Shown here one piece after another: positions 10,323 through 25,300 of a stretch of 64,000 nt of DNA. Within the stretch, counting starts at the first letter, position 1; every line of letters starts with the position of its first letter. Position numbers and translations under genes: made by a program. The notes beneath the pieces are model-generated. The model saw only the letters and a list, made by a program, of their open reading frames with translations, was not told the origin of the DNA and searched no databases. The stretch is from Sipunculus nudus (Eukaryota > Annelida > Sipuncula > Golfingiida > Sipunculidae), in the NCBI GenBank assembly GCA_026874595.1, contig CM049310.1:78979056-79043055 (forward strand). Direction: 5' to 3'.

Positions 10323-13300
10323 ATATTGCTGGGTTTAATAGAAAAAGATTTGTTATCTGACCTCAGTGTACAGTGTACAATTTATCTTCCAAGATGGGGG
10401 TATATATATATAACATATATGTGTGTGTTTGTGTGGGTGTGTGTGTGAGGGTATGTTTGTGTGGCAACTCGGCTATATCTATGTTTTTGTTGTTGAAATG
10501 TGTTTTGTGACATAAATTAGGTGAATGAAATAAGCTATGCTTTACATTTGCTTTAGATAATACCTATTTTAACTAGTTGTATTGAAGTTCAAAAGATGGA
10601 CTGAATAAATAACACAGCTGAGGTTAAACAGAAATCAGAGCTGATTCAAGCTTGGTATATACAGTCTGTTAAAAATGTTTACCTCATGTCGGTTAATATT
10701 TATTTATTGAAATGCTCTTTTTGAAGATGGAAATTGCAAGGAACGGCTCAAGTATAGACCTAATTTACAATAAGGGAAAGAACATTAGTATTTCTCAATA
10801 TTTAAGAAATAGAATAATTAAAGTGTATGAGAAATCAGTCTGCGTTCACAACATATCAGTCGAACTTATGGCGGTCAAGGTCATTGGTCACATAAAAAAA
10901 GGGGGCAACAGCTGGATGATTGGATGATGTCATGTTAACAGTTTTGACACTTGAAAAACTAACTTAAGAAGCGTTTAGGGCGGCGCTTTTAAACCTCGCT
11001 AACTTGAGCTGCTCGACCAGCATAAAGCTTCTTCAGTCAGTCAGTTAAAAAATAACCAGGCGAAACAAACATGGCTACTTACACAGGGTCACATCTGATG
11101 TGCAAAATAAAATCGTGAAACATAAACTGGAAATTTATTTTGAAAATCTCTCTTTGCTGAATTAGGTCTTCACTTCAATAAGAATTTTTAAAAGAAAATT
11201 ATTGATAAATGTAAACTCCCGTAAACAGGTATACATTTGTAGCTGGTGGAACAGAATATTATAATACATTAATATTATATTATTAATATTATGTTTGCAG
11301 AAACTTCGAGCTTATAATTTTGACAGAAGCGGCGTATTTGTGCCAGTTTGTCACAAAGATGTAACGTGTGTGTATGTACTAAAATATATATCACGCCCAT
11401 CTGACTCATTCATGTCCTATTTTTTTTTTATCATTTGAGTATTATATGGAACTTGCCCTTGCATTGGCACTCAGCGGAGTTTGCTCTCAGATCGCCCGTG
11501 AAAACACGTGCTAATACTGTACAAATTCACCGCATGCACTGTGGACCACCACTGCGCATTAGCGCCATGGATTTGCAATATCAAGCTGAATTATTATTTA
11601 TTGTTTATACTTCCAAGCACGACGAATTTATACGTTGCAGGCTTGAACCTAATGATCCCTTATAGAAATATGAGATCACACTTATTTGCGTGTATGTTCA
11701 AGGGTTAGTGTGCGAAAGACAACAAACGAACACACACACTGTATGGTTCAGTGAGTGTAATTAATATTGATAATGCATATAAACATACTAGTATAAAATT
11801 AAAGAATTTTATTTCTAAATGTAAATTTACAAAACTGATCTAATATTGCCTGACTAAAGAATTGAAGTATTTTTGTTATTTGTTATTTTTGATCGATGTT
11901 TATCGCTCAATTACATAATACATATATATATTTTAAATATTGTAAATTTACACTTATTAATAATTCTAAAATATTAAAAAATGAAACATGACCGGATAAA
12001 AAAGTGCTAATTTTATAAAAAGGTATTTTAAGAATGTATACGAACCTTGACGTTGATTGTGGTGTATTTGTAATCGTGTTCGGCAAATACCATTTAAAAT
12101 TGGCTCCAAATAAGGCAATTGTGACGTCACAGTGCAGGCACGGATCCAGGATTTTTTGCAGGGAGGGGTTAAAGGGTGTCATGCATAAAAATTGTTTTAA
12201 AAATTGTCGTTGGTTCAGTGGAGAGGGGGGTCTCGACACCCAAAACCCCCGTCATGTATAAGAATTGATAAGAATTGTCTACAAAAAAAGGTCGTTGGTT
12301 GAGGGGGGGGGGGATCCGCACCTGCAGTGACCTCACAAAGGTCGGTCGCTTATGATGTCGTATTGACTGGAATTTCTATATCTCTGTTCTTCACTGTTGA
12401 CTGCTTACGTTGCCAACGGTAACTTGATTGGCTGCTCACAGTTGCTCTGCTCATGATTATTTATTAAATGAATATGCGATTAAGGTCAGATAGAGTTCAT
12501 TATTAGGTCAATTTAAGACAAGATAATTGTTGTTTATATTTATCATTTATGAACCATACAGATTGAGGAAAGCTTGAGGAAATTTAATTCGACTTGAGGA
12601 CTTAATGACACCATGAAAGAGCAATTAAATTTGAATTTCATTATATTTTTAAAAAATCTTATCATTGAATAAATCTTACCTTATAAGGAATGAGAATCAG
12701 TGACTTGATCGTAATTTGTCAGTGATTTGTCTCATAATATACATAAAATCAAGAAAACGTATATTTAAAAAATTTTTTTTCAGTAAATTTAAAAATCTGA
12801 TCTGAGTTAAAAAGTATCTCGAAATGTGACTAGTGGGATCGATTTAGGATCATGCAGAATTTTATAATTGCCTCCGCCAGGAGGGTATGTTTATTAATAA
12901 CATAACTCACGCAATCTTGAACGCAATCTCGTGAAATCTTCATGGCGTTTCGGGAAGGGGTCAATGATGAATCGGGTGAATATTTATTGTGGATTTGGAA
13001 AATGATCCGGATTCTTTATTCATAAAGCATTATCCGCAAATGTACAATCGCTTATGCAGGGATGAACCTGGGAATATGGGCCGAATGAGTGAATGCAAAA
13101 ACTGCTTTGAGAGCATCCCACAATGGGTAGTAGGTACCCCAGCCATGGCGGAGGCTTGTATTCCTTAGAGTACATTTTTCTTTCTTCATGGTGGATTCTC
13201 CTTGTGTTTTTACACTTGACTGATTATCCCTGCAATATACTATACACAAACTTCCAACCCATTGCCCTAACACCAAACTCACCTGTTTGATTTTATTAAT

Positions 13301-16300
13301 TGACTCTGAAGGCTAAATATCTTGTGTTCACGTACGTTGTATTAAGATAAGAGACTGGTATAAAAATTACCACAGGACTGTGCCCCTTCACACTTATTTC
13401 ATACCTTGACAATTTTGAGAAAACAAAATATGTGACATATTATTCAAGATATTAGCAAAAGACCTGCTGAAAAGAAACTGAATGTTGAACAAGAAAACGA
13501 GATCTTGATCTGTGGATGATGATGTTGAGATGAAGAAAATACGGAAAGAACTTAGAGGGACCTATATGAACCTTTTATAAATAAAAAAATAACAGAAAAC
13601 GCCTATCCCGTTGCACAAAGGCTGATCGTTTTGTTTATATCCACGTGTTTATATCATGTGGGGACCGCCAATATAACCCAAACACTTTCAACAAGGACAT
13701 CTGGCGGCAAGTCAGACGTACCAGAGTTTTGCAAAGGACATTCTGCAACTAGTGACCTTTCAATGTCCACACATAAGCAGCCATCCATCTGGTTACATGT
13801 TTTTTTTCCTGTTTGTTGACATTGGCGAAGGTTTACTATAGGCTTGTCAATTAACAAGCTCATATATCCGTCACAGAGGCGTTATAAGAACTTTTCTGAA
13901 CAGTATTTACTTAAATTTTTCATCAATTTCTACTAATAGTAAGCCACCAATCGCGTAAATTCTGCAGAAAAGGTAGCCGAATAACAGGCTTTAAGTTTGC
14001 AAACAAAGATTTGGGCAAAAGACAAAGAAGCCTTTTTTAAGCAGAATTAAAGAAAAAAAAAACTGAATAGAAAATAATAATCAATATAGAAATTAAGAAT
14101 AGAAAATTATAATCAATATAGAAATTCAGAATAGAAAATTATAATCAATATAGAAAATCAGAATAGAAAACTTTAATCAATTGCTTCAAGAAAGACACCT
14201 CACGAGTTGTCATCCATTTTAGTCACCATAATTATTAGTGCTCCCAGCACTGTCTCATTTGTAAATGTTTAAATAACTACATAAGACGGCACAGATAAGC
14301 TTTACAGTGAACTAGAAATCTGCATTCAAAGAAATGCAAGCAACATTCACTTATTCGGTGCATAGTCCAAGGTTCACTAGTGCATAAGTGACTGTACATT
14401 TGTGAATATTCCTTGATGACGTTCCTAATTCCGGATCATGTGTCGAATCCACACCAAATCGACCCTTCACTGGCCCATTCTCGAAATGGCCTGAAAATTT
14501 CATGAGATTCCGTTCCTGATTGCGTGAATTATGTTGTGAACAATCTTACAAATACACACACCCAAACACACACGAACAAGGATGAACGTATACCCTACTG
14601 GCGGAAGCAATAAAAGAATTATTTGTCGATTACAAATGTAAGATAGAACTTTTAAGATATATGACCATAGAAACAGCACAGACTGAAAGTAGGTTATGTA
14701 ATGGAGTTATTAAACATGTTGTGTAAAAAGTCAGAGATTGTATTCTGAATCACATCTTATTAAGGTTACTTTAAGAAACAAGTGTGATTAAAACATTGTG
14801 TCTAAAAGGTAGAAATGCTGCATGTATGTACGCTATCGCTGAAGCGTCACATTTGAAGCTTATACCATGACTGATGGCTCTCAAATCCGGGGACGGTGGT
14901 GCATAGAGACGCAGTATTAGGAGCTAGGTATAGGAGAGAGATAAAAAAAAACAATGCGACTTTAATATATCATTTACTACTTAATTGCAGCATTGACTAG
15001 GTGAAATTGTATACTTTATATATAACATGTTTGTGTTCCATATATAAATGCTTGCACTTTGCTTGTCCAAATTATTGTATATTTACTTCTAGTAATAATT
15101 ACTTGTAAGTAATGTTGTTAGATTTGTATATGCCCGTGCTGTGGTTTTATCTGTGGTATTTATAAGATATAAGAGAACGTTAGACGTGGTGAAAATAGGC
15201 TTGTCTTATAATCTTATCTTGTGTTAAGAGTCAGAGTTCAGACGGGTAATCATTCCAAATGCACTCATCCATATATATAACTATATATATAATTATATAT
15301 ATATATGTACTCTACTAACTTTCACGGCCTGCGTAGCGGTCAATGTGATCGTATTTACATATTTACTGTATAAATACTACTACTACTACTACTACTACTA
15401 ATAATAATAATAATTCTTATTATTAATTATAATAATGATTTTTAAAGTAGTAGTAGTAGAAGAAGTAGTAAAAGTAGTAGTAGTAGTAGTAGAAGAAGAA
15501 GTACTACATGTAGTAGTAGTAGTAGTAGTACTAGTACTTACAGTAATAGAAGGATCAATCTGTGTTTTACATGCATTAAGTTAAATATTATTTCTAGATC
15601 CAATTCTTTTATCTAAATGAATAAACCTCATCTTGTGTTTTTCAGACATCAGCTGTTATCAACATATCTTGGGGTCGGATAAGAAGGGAGTTATCCACAG
15701 TTATAACTACCCGTTCGAGTATCCGAACCGGATATTCTGTCGGCACCGATTTTATCTAGAGAACCGGCCAGAGACGAGTGACCGACAGCTGTGTTTCAGG
15801 TTTTATCGGTTCCAAACCGAATATTTTCCTGGCTGTCAAAATGACTACCTCGAATACCCGGGTAACACAAAGTATTGTGGGATAGGAGTCTGGAATCACG
15901 GGCGACCGGTCGACATATTGTCAAACGCCTGGTCACAAAATTTTTGCTGTGAGTATGCAATACAGTGAGAGCTCGTTTATCCGAACTTCATCTGTATTTG
16001 GATTTAACTTTCCGTATTTGAAATGTTAGATTCATCGTGATTTTAGATATTTATGTAACTGAACACATTCTTTTTGATCGAGCCTTTCAATTGCTCCACC
16101 TATACGGTCCTGAGAAGGGTCTATCAATAATACGCTTTGAACACAGTATGAGAGATCTGTCACAATATAGTAAAAGTGTATATGAACTAGAAATCTGCAC
16201 TCAGAGCGCAGACCTCCGCCATATGGCAGCACTTTTCCCTTTAAAAAATCCTGGATCAAGATGTTGATCAGGATCAACCAAAAATTTAAACAGTAATTTC

Positions 16301-19300
16301 TTTTATCATTGCCGAGTTATTCTGAAAATCTAAATCCGTTTATTACTTTTTGAGTAATGTTGCTAACAGGACAATAGATTGTGACTTAATTTAAATTCCA
16401 TTTATGTATATTTACTTTCAGGGGACGCGCCTGGCATATATTTTGGCATAGCTTTTTACAGCGACCAATTACATAGAGACAAGGGCTTCTATGCAACATG
16501 GGAGATCTTCGAATCCCAGGCCGATGCTCGTGCAAAAGGTTATCACGTGACTGGTTTGAACGCGAAGCTGGGAGAACTAGGGCGGTCCCAGCTCGGTAAC
16601 AATAGCAACAACCCTGCATTGTTAATTCAAACCCCCTGCAAGCCCCGTGAATGCGCCGAGTACTGTTTCCATGGCTACAAGAACGACTCCAATGGATGCC
16701 CAACATGTGATTGTTTTAACGGCTCAACGGGTAAGACATTTATTCAGTCTGTTAACCTGCATTATAAATTGAATGACGCACATAAGGTTAATAAATATTA
16801 TATTTAATAATGTTTGGTTTTCCCCTATCACGTGTCTATCATGTTTAAAAATGAATTTTTAACTTTTCTATTAAATCAAAATGTACATATATTCAATTTC
16901 AAACTAAAAGAAACGCAGCAGGTATAAAACAGTTTGAAATTTTATTTTTTTATAAATAGTTTAATATTAGCTCGCTGAAAAGTGGTTTGCTGTCACTGAG
17001 CGTTCAAATTGGGAACATTATGAAACTAAAATATTTTAATGATATCAAAATATATATTAATGCTCAAATTGGGAACATTATGAAACTAAAATATTTTAAT
17101 GATATCAAAATATATATTAATGCAAGTTAATTTCATAAATAAATATAGCTAGAGAAATGACACTTTAACAGGTTCAAATTGATTATAGTTCTTGGCAAGT
17201 TATATAAATAAAAGAAAAATGATTTATTTTCAATGAAGGATTCCTTTTCTTAGGTATTTGTTACCACCCTTCCGCCAGAGGTCGTTTCTATTCGAAACGA
17301 ATCTCTTCTATTTGGCCACATTGGGACGCCCGGGACTACTTGTCTCAACTGTCAAACCTTAAAATAAAAATTTGTTACATTTCAAGGAAACACCGTTTTA
17401 CATTCCACATGCGCATGCTCATATAATATTACTTATTCCTTAAGATTACGTCATTTGCCTTGAAACAAATTATTTCCAGCACACTTGAATGGAATACACT
17501 GTCCCCTTCGATGTTTAACGTATCACAGGCACTTGACACCTTTTTTTTGGGGGGTGGGGGAGGGGGGGGGGGGGGATTGGCCGGGGGGGGGGGGGATGGT
17601 GATATAATAAGCACCCCCCAACCGTCGTTTTTGCCTAGCGTATCTTTAATCAAACTGTTGTTTTCTTATTTAGAGTGCATATTTTCCCAATATTTGGCCT
17701 TATCCGACCAATATCGTCCTAAATATAACCTTTTAAATATTTTGATGTCCCGCTTCCCATAGCACTTATAAAAAGAGAAAGATACGATACCTGAAATATT
17801 GACACGATACATAAGCACAGGGGAGTGTACGTTCATTAGCATAAGAAGGCCAACTTGATAACTGGCCCGTAATGCAGATAACACACTCATTAATTAAAAC
17901 AATAAAGTAATATATATATATATATAGTAGTTCTGAATTGGGTAACTGATACACACAGTTACCGTATACCGAATAAGGTATATTGTTAGGGAGCAGGGTT
18001 ACAAAACAGGTCTGACTAGACAAAGCTGAGAACCTGCAAAGAGTAAAATCTCAGGAACCTTAACCTGACCGACTTTGTTTGAAGAGCATAATCGAAAATG
18101 CAAGAAAAATTAGTAAACAGGTCAAAGCGGTGGCGTTTGCAAAATATGGCCATATTTAAAAATTATGAGTTCTTAATATTGACAAAATAAGGTTTGGATA
18201 AAGAGATGGAGTACATGTACTAGTTTCTGTCTCATTTCTTTTTTAATTGTCTTAGTTAATGGTGGATTTGTTTATAATACGGGTTCCCTGATATATTTTA
18301 GATGAGATATTTTAATAAAGACCTTGAACAATATTTGTAATATGCAAATTACAGCCGCCATTAAAAAATTATACTTTTTCCAGTATCTCAAGAGCTACCC
18401 ATGTTAAAAGGCCTAAAACCATGTCTAGATCTAGGTTTTCATGGTCAAAGATTTAAATTATAGCATACTCAAAGAATTTTGATTACATTTTTCTTTTTAG
18501 TTTTGAAATATGTAAATAAATACCAAATACAAAAATTCTATTCTGTCTTTAGCTCAAGAACTAACAATGGCAATTATTGAATCATTATGTTTAGACTTAG
18601 ATTTGTATGGTCAAAGATTAATGTAAAGCATATCAACAGTGTATTGGAATCAAATTAAATTTTCAATTGTTTTGCGATATGCAAATTAGGGCCGCCATTG
18701 TAAAAATTTGCACTTTTCCATAAGCTTTAGAACTTCCATAAAGTTTGGTAAAAATTATTTCAAAAGTTCATTAACAAGGATTTGACAGTATTTGATATTA
18801 GGGTCACCATGGATAAAAAAAAACTGATTTTCTCCAATATTTCAAGGTCACTCATTGTTGATAAGTTAAAATGGGGATAGCAATAAAATGTAAACCCACA
18901 GCAATGTGTGCAATTACTGCAGAAAAAAGATGGATTTAAAGTATATGTCGATACTTTGCATGTCTTATATATGCAAGTTTTGATTCTTTATGTGCTCAAT
19001 ATGCTCCATCTGCAAACAACGTTGTGGGAAATGCTAATATCAAATGATAACTCTATCGCGGAAGAATGAAAAACGTATTTCATTTTGGAATATACAAAAA
19101 TGATATTAGGTCGAATATGCATGATATCTGGTGATAATTCTCATAACCAAAGATTGTTGTGAAAAATGGGAACATTTCTTTTCAGGTTTCATTCTTATAA
19201 TATGCAAATTAAAGCCCGTTCTCTCATCTTACTTCGGAAAAATGTCTGCTGTTAGAAGATAAAAGTAGCTGTCATCTTAACGACCTTCCGGATGTGTTTG

Positions 19301-22300
19301 CAGAATGCAAGGAAAGGCCGACATTAATAAAAAGTTATCTATTTTCCAATATCTTAGAACTAACCATGACAATTTACATGTTTTGTCAAAACCTAGGTTT
19401 TCGTTTTCGTTGATTAATGTAAGACCATGTTAGCAAAGACTGAATGCACATTTCGATTTTTATTAGGCTTATTATAGTTGATTTTTCTTCAGTATCGCCA
19501 TTTGAAACCATGAAAATCAGTCAATGGGATGTCTTCTTTGCTGTCCTAAGTGCAAGTAAAATTCCCATAACCACAGAAAAAAAAGCGTTCGGGTTTCATT
19601 CAGAAAATAGAGGAACGTCTTTGAGGAATAATTGCTTGTCTCTTATCTAAGAAAAGAGGATAAATTACCAAAGATTATATATGTGTCAGTGGATTAATAT
19701 TTAAATTGTATCTTGATCATTCTTGAACGAAATTAGATTGCTTCTTCAGATCCCACAATCAAGCTGACGCCAAAAGTAAGCATCGACCGGAAACAAGTAC
19801 CTATTTTGAACATTTTAATATATTCCATGCAGAAATCTAAAGGAATACTATCCTTATGTTGTTTATCTTGCAAATATGTTAGACTGAGCAAAGTAAATAA
19901 CATCAGGTAACCGGACAAAAACTGAAGATATCGCGAATGGGGGTTGCTTTAACATGGAGCTGTTTGAGAAAGAAATGAGTATAAACTGGAAATGATGTGT
20001 AAAGTATTAACATACCTTAGAGAAAGCTTTTCCATTGGGGAAATATAACCCACTTTGGGATAAACATCTGTGTTTCATCCAAAGTGGCCCTAATTTGCAA
20101 ATAAAAAATTAAAATGCACTCCAGGCCCTTGAAAAAATGGTTTAATAATAATCTTTGACCATGAAAACTTTGGCCCAGATATGATATTTAGCCAAATATC
20201 ATATTTTTAAGCATACTGTTATACAATTTTTTTCACCATTAAAACTTGGTTGAGACATTGTGGTTGACCTTTGACAATGAAATAATATTGAGATATTGGA
20301 AACGATAGCTATTCTGTTAATGGCGGCCCTCATTTGAATATTACAAATAATGTCCTAAGTCATAATAAGACTACCTGATATAAAATGTACCAGGGGAGCC
20401 ATTTCATAACAAATCCACCATAAAACTGTACTATAAGACAATTAACAGAGCAATGAGATAGAAACATATATGTAGACTGTTTCTACAGACTATTATTCCA
20501 TCTTTGCAAACCTTATTTTTTCCACTTTAAGAATTCATAATTTTGAAATATGCTCACTGTGCAAATGCCACCGATTTGACTCATGGACACAATTTTTTCT
20601 TACTTTTTTTTTACAATGCTCTTTCAAAAAAAAAAAAAAAATCGGTCTGGTTTAGGTTTCCGAGATGTTACTCTTGGGTTGTTCTCTGCCCATGCGCATT
20701 TAACCTAAACAGATATTTTTACGCATCACACAAATTCTATTTCCTTTTAAAAGAAAATTGCTGGTAGGTATATTTTATCATACATGGCCAGGGGTAGTTT
20801 GTTTTACGCCCTTTTCTAGATCTTATATGCGGTTTCTATGGTTTTCTTGGTACCACAACGAACCAAGGAACCCTAATATGTACTTCTATCCGCGGAATAA
20901 ACGGCCATTTGAGTAGAACCAGAATATATCAGGAACAAATAGACCAGTTGTGTGCATGATCAGAGGTTCCTTCTCTCATGAAGATCAAACTTTCTATAGT
21001 TATAAATTCATTCTTTTTCTTTGACATCAAATTTCAGGAAATATTATTTCTTTCTATTTCAGCTCCATGCCACGAAACAAATTACACCTGTTTCAACCGG
21101 AAGTGCATTGACCGGAGATTAATTTGTAACGAAGTTGATGACTGCGGTGATGGTTCAGACGAAACTTATAAACACGTCGGCAGAAATTGTCTGGGTATGT
21201 GCACACGGTTTACTTCATATTATTTAGCAGAGTTAATACTCTATAATACAAGTTGATTCAAGATAATGCCCTGTACAGCACACAACATTTATTGAAGAAC
21301 AGAATATATTGAATGAAGAGAGGGATTATTTTAAATAAAAATCTCCAAGAAAAAGCAACAATCATTAAGCAGTTTTTTATGCATTATTATCCTTTCGCTG
21401 TATGCTTTAATAGCAATAGCACTAATTAACCCGGCACCAATAAAGATTTGGTGTTTATTTTTACACAAAAAAGCACATATTACCTAAGACAGGTATGTCA
21501 TCGTTACTAATGAAATAATCACATTATCCCGGCGATTGTGTCGGACCTCCTGTGAGGTCACACCCGGGCTCACTTTTATGTGAGCCATAGTAATGCCATA
21601 AATATGCCATAATAATAATTACAGAGAAGTAAGTCATATTATTTACTATATAAATAATTCATATTATTACATATAGAAATATATTGATTAATATAAATTT
21701 TGAAATAAAGACCATTAATTTACATCATGATAAATAATACATCTGTTTTTATAAACAAGGCACATATTAAAATTCCGCAAAATAATATCATCGTCTCTAC
21801 GTACGCCACAAGAGACTGGCTCAGTCGATCCAATGGTTAAGACTTTATCATTACTCCTGTTGACAGTCTGACTGAGCCATCAAACTTGCTTTAAATTATA
21901 CAAATTTATGGCTCTCTGACTGACTTATTTCATTATAATGACAAGTGTTGGCACCGATTTAAGGTCTGTCGGTACATAGAATGACGTTTAATTTTACGCA
22001 TTTTAGTAGCAAACGTTAATACTAAAGCCCTGGCACAGCCAACACAAACACCTAAATTGTAAATAGCAAGCGCATCTTGCGTTTATTCGTGTTTTTTTTT
22101 CAGGGAAGATACAAGAATCATGTGACTTCGACATCCACGATTTCTGTGGCTACAGGACGTATCCCAACGGAGCCTGGAAACGCATCAAGGATGCTATCAA
22201 CGGTCCCTCATACGACCACACGCAGGGCGGACACGGGGGATGGGGTAAAATTCTATTAATGAATAATTTGTTCCAACAGGAGGTGCCCATTTGAATTTTG

Positions 22301-25300
22301 GCGATTATACTCTTACACTTAAATATGATCACACACAGTGATACTAACAGCCTTTATAGAATGAAAACCTGATTACAATAACCCAATATAAATATTATGA
22401 AAGGCATGATTTGGTTTCCTTCTTATTGATTATATTTATGCTTCATTCCATCATTGCGGTTTACTTTTTTATTTATCTTCCAATGTAAAAAGTTATTGCT
22501 AATTTTCAGTGGACATGCACACTACGTTCTGTAGAACATAAAATGTTAAGCGAGACTGCTAGCAGGGAGTGGGGTATGCCTCCGCCAAAAATTGATTTGT
22601 AACCAAATTATCTCAAAGATTTAATCAACGTTCCCTTGCCTCAAGACCCCCATGCCTTGATTGTTATAAATTTTCCTAGCAGGGGTCAACACCAGTGGTG
22701 AGGAACCCCAATGTAAAAAGTATACAGGCACCAAGTTAAGGAACTTTGTCCTTATTCCAACGACACTTGTAATCACGAGGACGTATTTCTCAAATGTTCT
22801 CCCGAAATAATGAAACAATTATTATTTATTGCGCGTACTCTCACTTTTGTCTCGTTTGATGGTAGCTCATTATATCTTATTCTATGCAAAACAGTTACTT
22901 TTTTTTAATATTTTCTAATGGTTTGCGGGTCTGCATTTAGTAGTTTTGGAATTCGTTTTTAAAAACGAGAGTTGAAATAAACAAATCTGCAATTTTTTTT
23001 AGCTATCGTTGTAGATGAACAAACATTTTATGATGAACATAATGTGTAACTTTACTGGAAATTTTTACCGGCCCATTCCTCAACTTTAAACAAAAAATGT
23101 GTCATGATAAAAATGCTTTTTTTTTTCTTCTTTCAGGATATTTCGTCTATCTTGACTGGCCATCATATGTCCGAGCTGCTAGACTCACGGCAGATATAAA
23201 TGTACAGAAACGAAACACGACCAAGTGCATATCGTTTTGGTATTATATGGTGACAGACGGCGTGTCACTGAGTCTTCACCTGCAGACAGACAACCAGTAC
23301 ATCAGTGATCCAATATGGCGGAGAGATGGTCACCATGGATACCGATGGCTACAAGGCCAAATGCAAATTGGCCCAGACATTAATTCTATTAAATTGGTAA
23401 GTTTATTAAGCTCCCTGTCATTTGATGTTGTTAATTATGTTTCTATCGGCTTTAAATTCATTATTTATTAATTAGTAATAGTACAGGTACTGGAGGTGGT
23501 TTTGGTGTTAATTTATAATTATCAGTAGCAGAAGAATTAATGTCGTTGAATAGATTTGTTTATAGTGCTCATCGTATTTAATAATAATAATAACAATAAT
23601 AATAATGATAATAAAAGAATAATAATAATAATGATAATAATAATAATAATAATTATAATAATTATAATAATGATCAGTACTATTTACTCTATGTTTACAT
23701 TAATTACACCATACCAATATGTTGGAAATGTAACTGTTCGTTGCGGTGCTTAAGATTTCCTCAATGTCTCACTCTGTAATAGTTAATTTTGTTACAGAAA
23801 AAAGTATTGTTGGGGACTCATACTGTATATCAACCGTTCGCATTGAGCCAGCAGCATTTAAATTGCTGGTTCACAGACGAACCGGTAGCAGAATATCAAA
23901 CAACTACACACGTTTTGATATTATATAAACTTATTTATGGGTTCCTTTTCAGTTCCAGTTCATTGTGAACAGAGAAGACATTTACTCCAGGCCGTCGGTG
24001 TCACTCGATGACGTCAGCATAATCAACGGAACCTGTGTGGCCGGTGAGTAGCGTTCATCACCCTTCCGCCAGAGGTCGTTTCTAATCAAAACGAACCTCT
24101 TCCAGCGAAGCACTATGGGACGCCCGTGACTAGTTGTCTCAGCTGTCAAACTTAAAAAATCAAATTTTCTTTTTACATTTCAAGCAAACATCTTCCGTTT
24201 ACATTTCACATGCGGATGTTTGCAAAAAATTACTTATTCCATTAGGTCCTTACCACAAAAAAACACTCATGTTTATGTAATTTGCCTTGAAACAATTCTT
24301 ACCCAAAGTATACCTGAACGTACTACATTTATACCTACGCAACCTGTGTATTAAGAAGCCGCGTTGCATTGTGGGGGCTAGATTGTGACACCCACAAACC
24401 CTAAACAGCAGAGTCATACTCTTGTGAGTCCGATTCTGCGCAGTGTGGAGCGTTTATTTGTACACATGTTGACATGTATCTATGATGAATCGTATCGTTT
24501 GCTTATAAACAATCAAAATTCTCTTGCGTCGTGGCAGACGTACACACCATAACTTTTAAAAATTAATTTAGTTGAGGATTTGCTTTCTCAGGCGTGTAGA
24601 GGTTGTATAACCAATAGGTTTACAAGTAATGTTGGATTTATTCTAATATAACTGCCAATTGAGTTTTATCCGTAATAAAACAGTGAGCCATACCGTAACA
24701 TAGCTGTGACCTTACAGGCCAGAGGTCATATCAAGGTCAATGTTCATGCTAAATCAAGTTAATACCATATACAAATTATACTTACAAAATAGTAGTTTAT
24801 TTAAAGGAATTTAAACAGGCGAAGATAAATTAAAATAATATTTATGAATTAAAATAATAATCGATTTCATCAACATTTATTGCAAAAGAGCCAGAGGATT
24901 TGAAAAAAAAGAAATACGAATAAAAAAGAAAAGAAAAAGAAATATGACAATGGTTACCATCAACTATACAAGAAAACAGTTCTAGTGTTTGCTGGTTCAC
25001 AAGACTCACTTCTTGAAATTTATTGCAAATATATTAACAAAGTCTTAGAGAAAAGACAGGAAGAATTGAAACTATACCCTGAAGCAGATCAGTCATAGAC
25101 TGGTACTTGCTCACAAAGTACTGTAGTTGTCTTCATGTTCGCGAGGGTTTCTATTTCGCGAATTCCGCGAAACTGGAATTAAAGCGAAAATAAAAATTTC
25201 GTGAACAATAGGTCCCTTCGTAGAAGGCAAGTCTAAAGAACGGTATTTATTATACAAGAAAATTGATTTTGTGTGTTCAGACATTGCTATTGCAAATGAT

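Larger units (their letters stand above)
9252..15645 (+). other. Intron 1 (6.4 kb), repeats only
   Basis: No further exon is recognised. It holds a diverged ~150-170-bp repeat array (9640-10165), TA and GT microsatellites (10253-10450), a GGATCC-ended MITE-like repeat (12137-12331), two copies of a GCCTCCGCCA-ended repeat (12870-13155 and 14340-14608), a 35-bp tandem repeat (14065-14182) and an ACT/AGT trinucleotide hairpin (15378-15531). Confidence 0.7.
16731..21062 (+). other. Intron 3 (4.3 kb), repeats only
   Basis: Contains a perfect 60-bp tandem duplication (17004-17123), copy 1 of the intronic CCAGAGGTCGTTTC repeat (17264-17515), G-runs (17549-17595) and the ~170-bp unit array in both orientations (18336-19440 and 20085-20425). 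No exon is recognised. Confidence 0.7.

Noticed and set aside
10188-10448. 86-aa open frame rich in Ile and Tyr
   Set aside because: Translation of a TA and GT microsatellite.
23556-23753. 65-aa open frame of Asn and Ile
   Set aside because: Translation of an AAT/ATA microsatellite.
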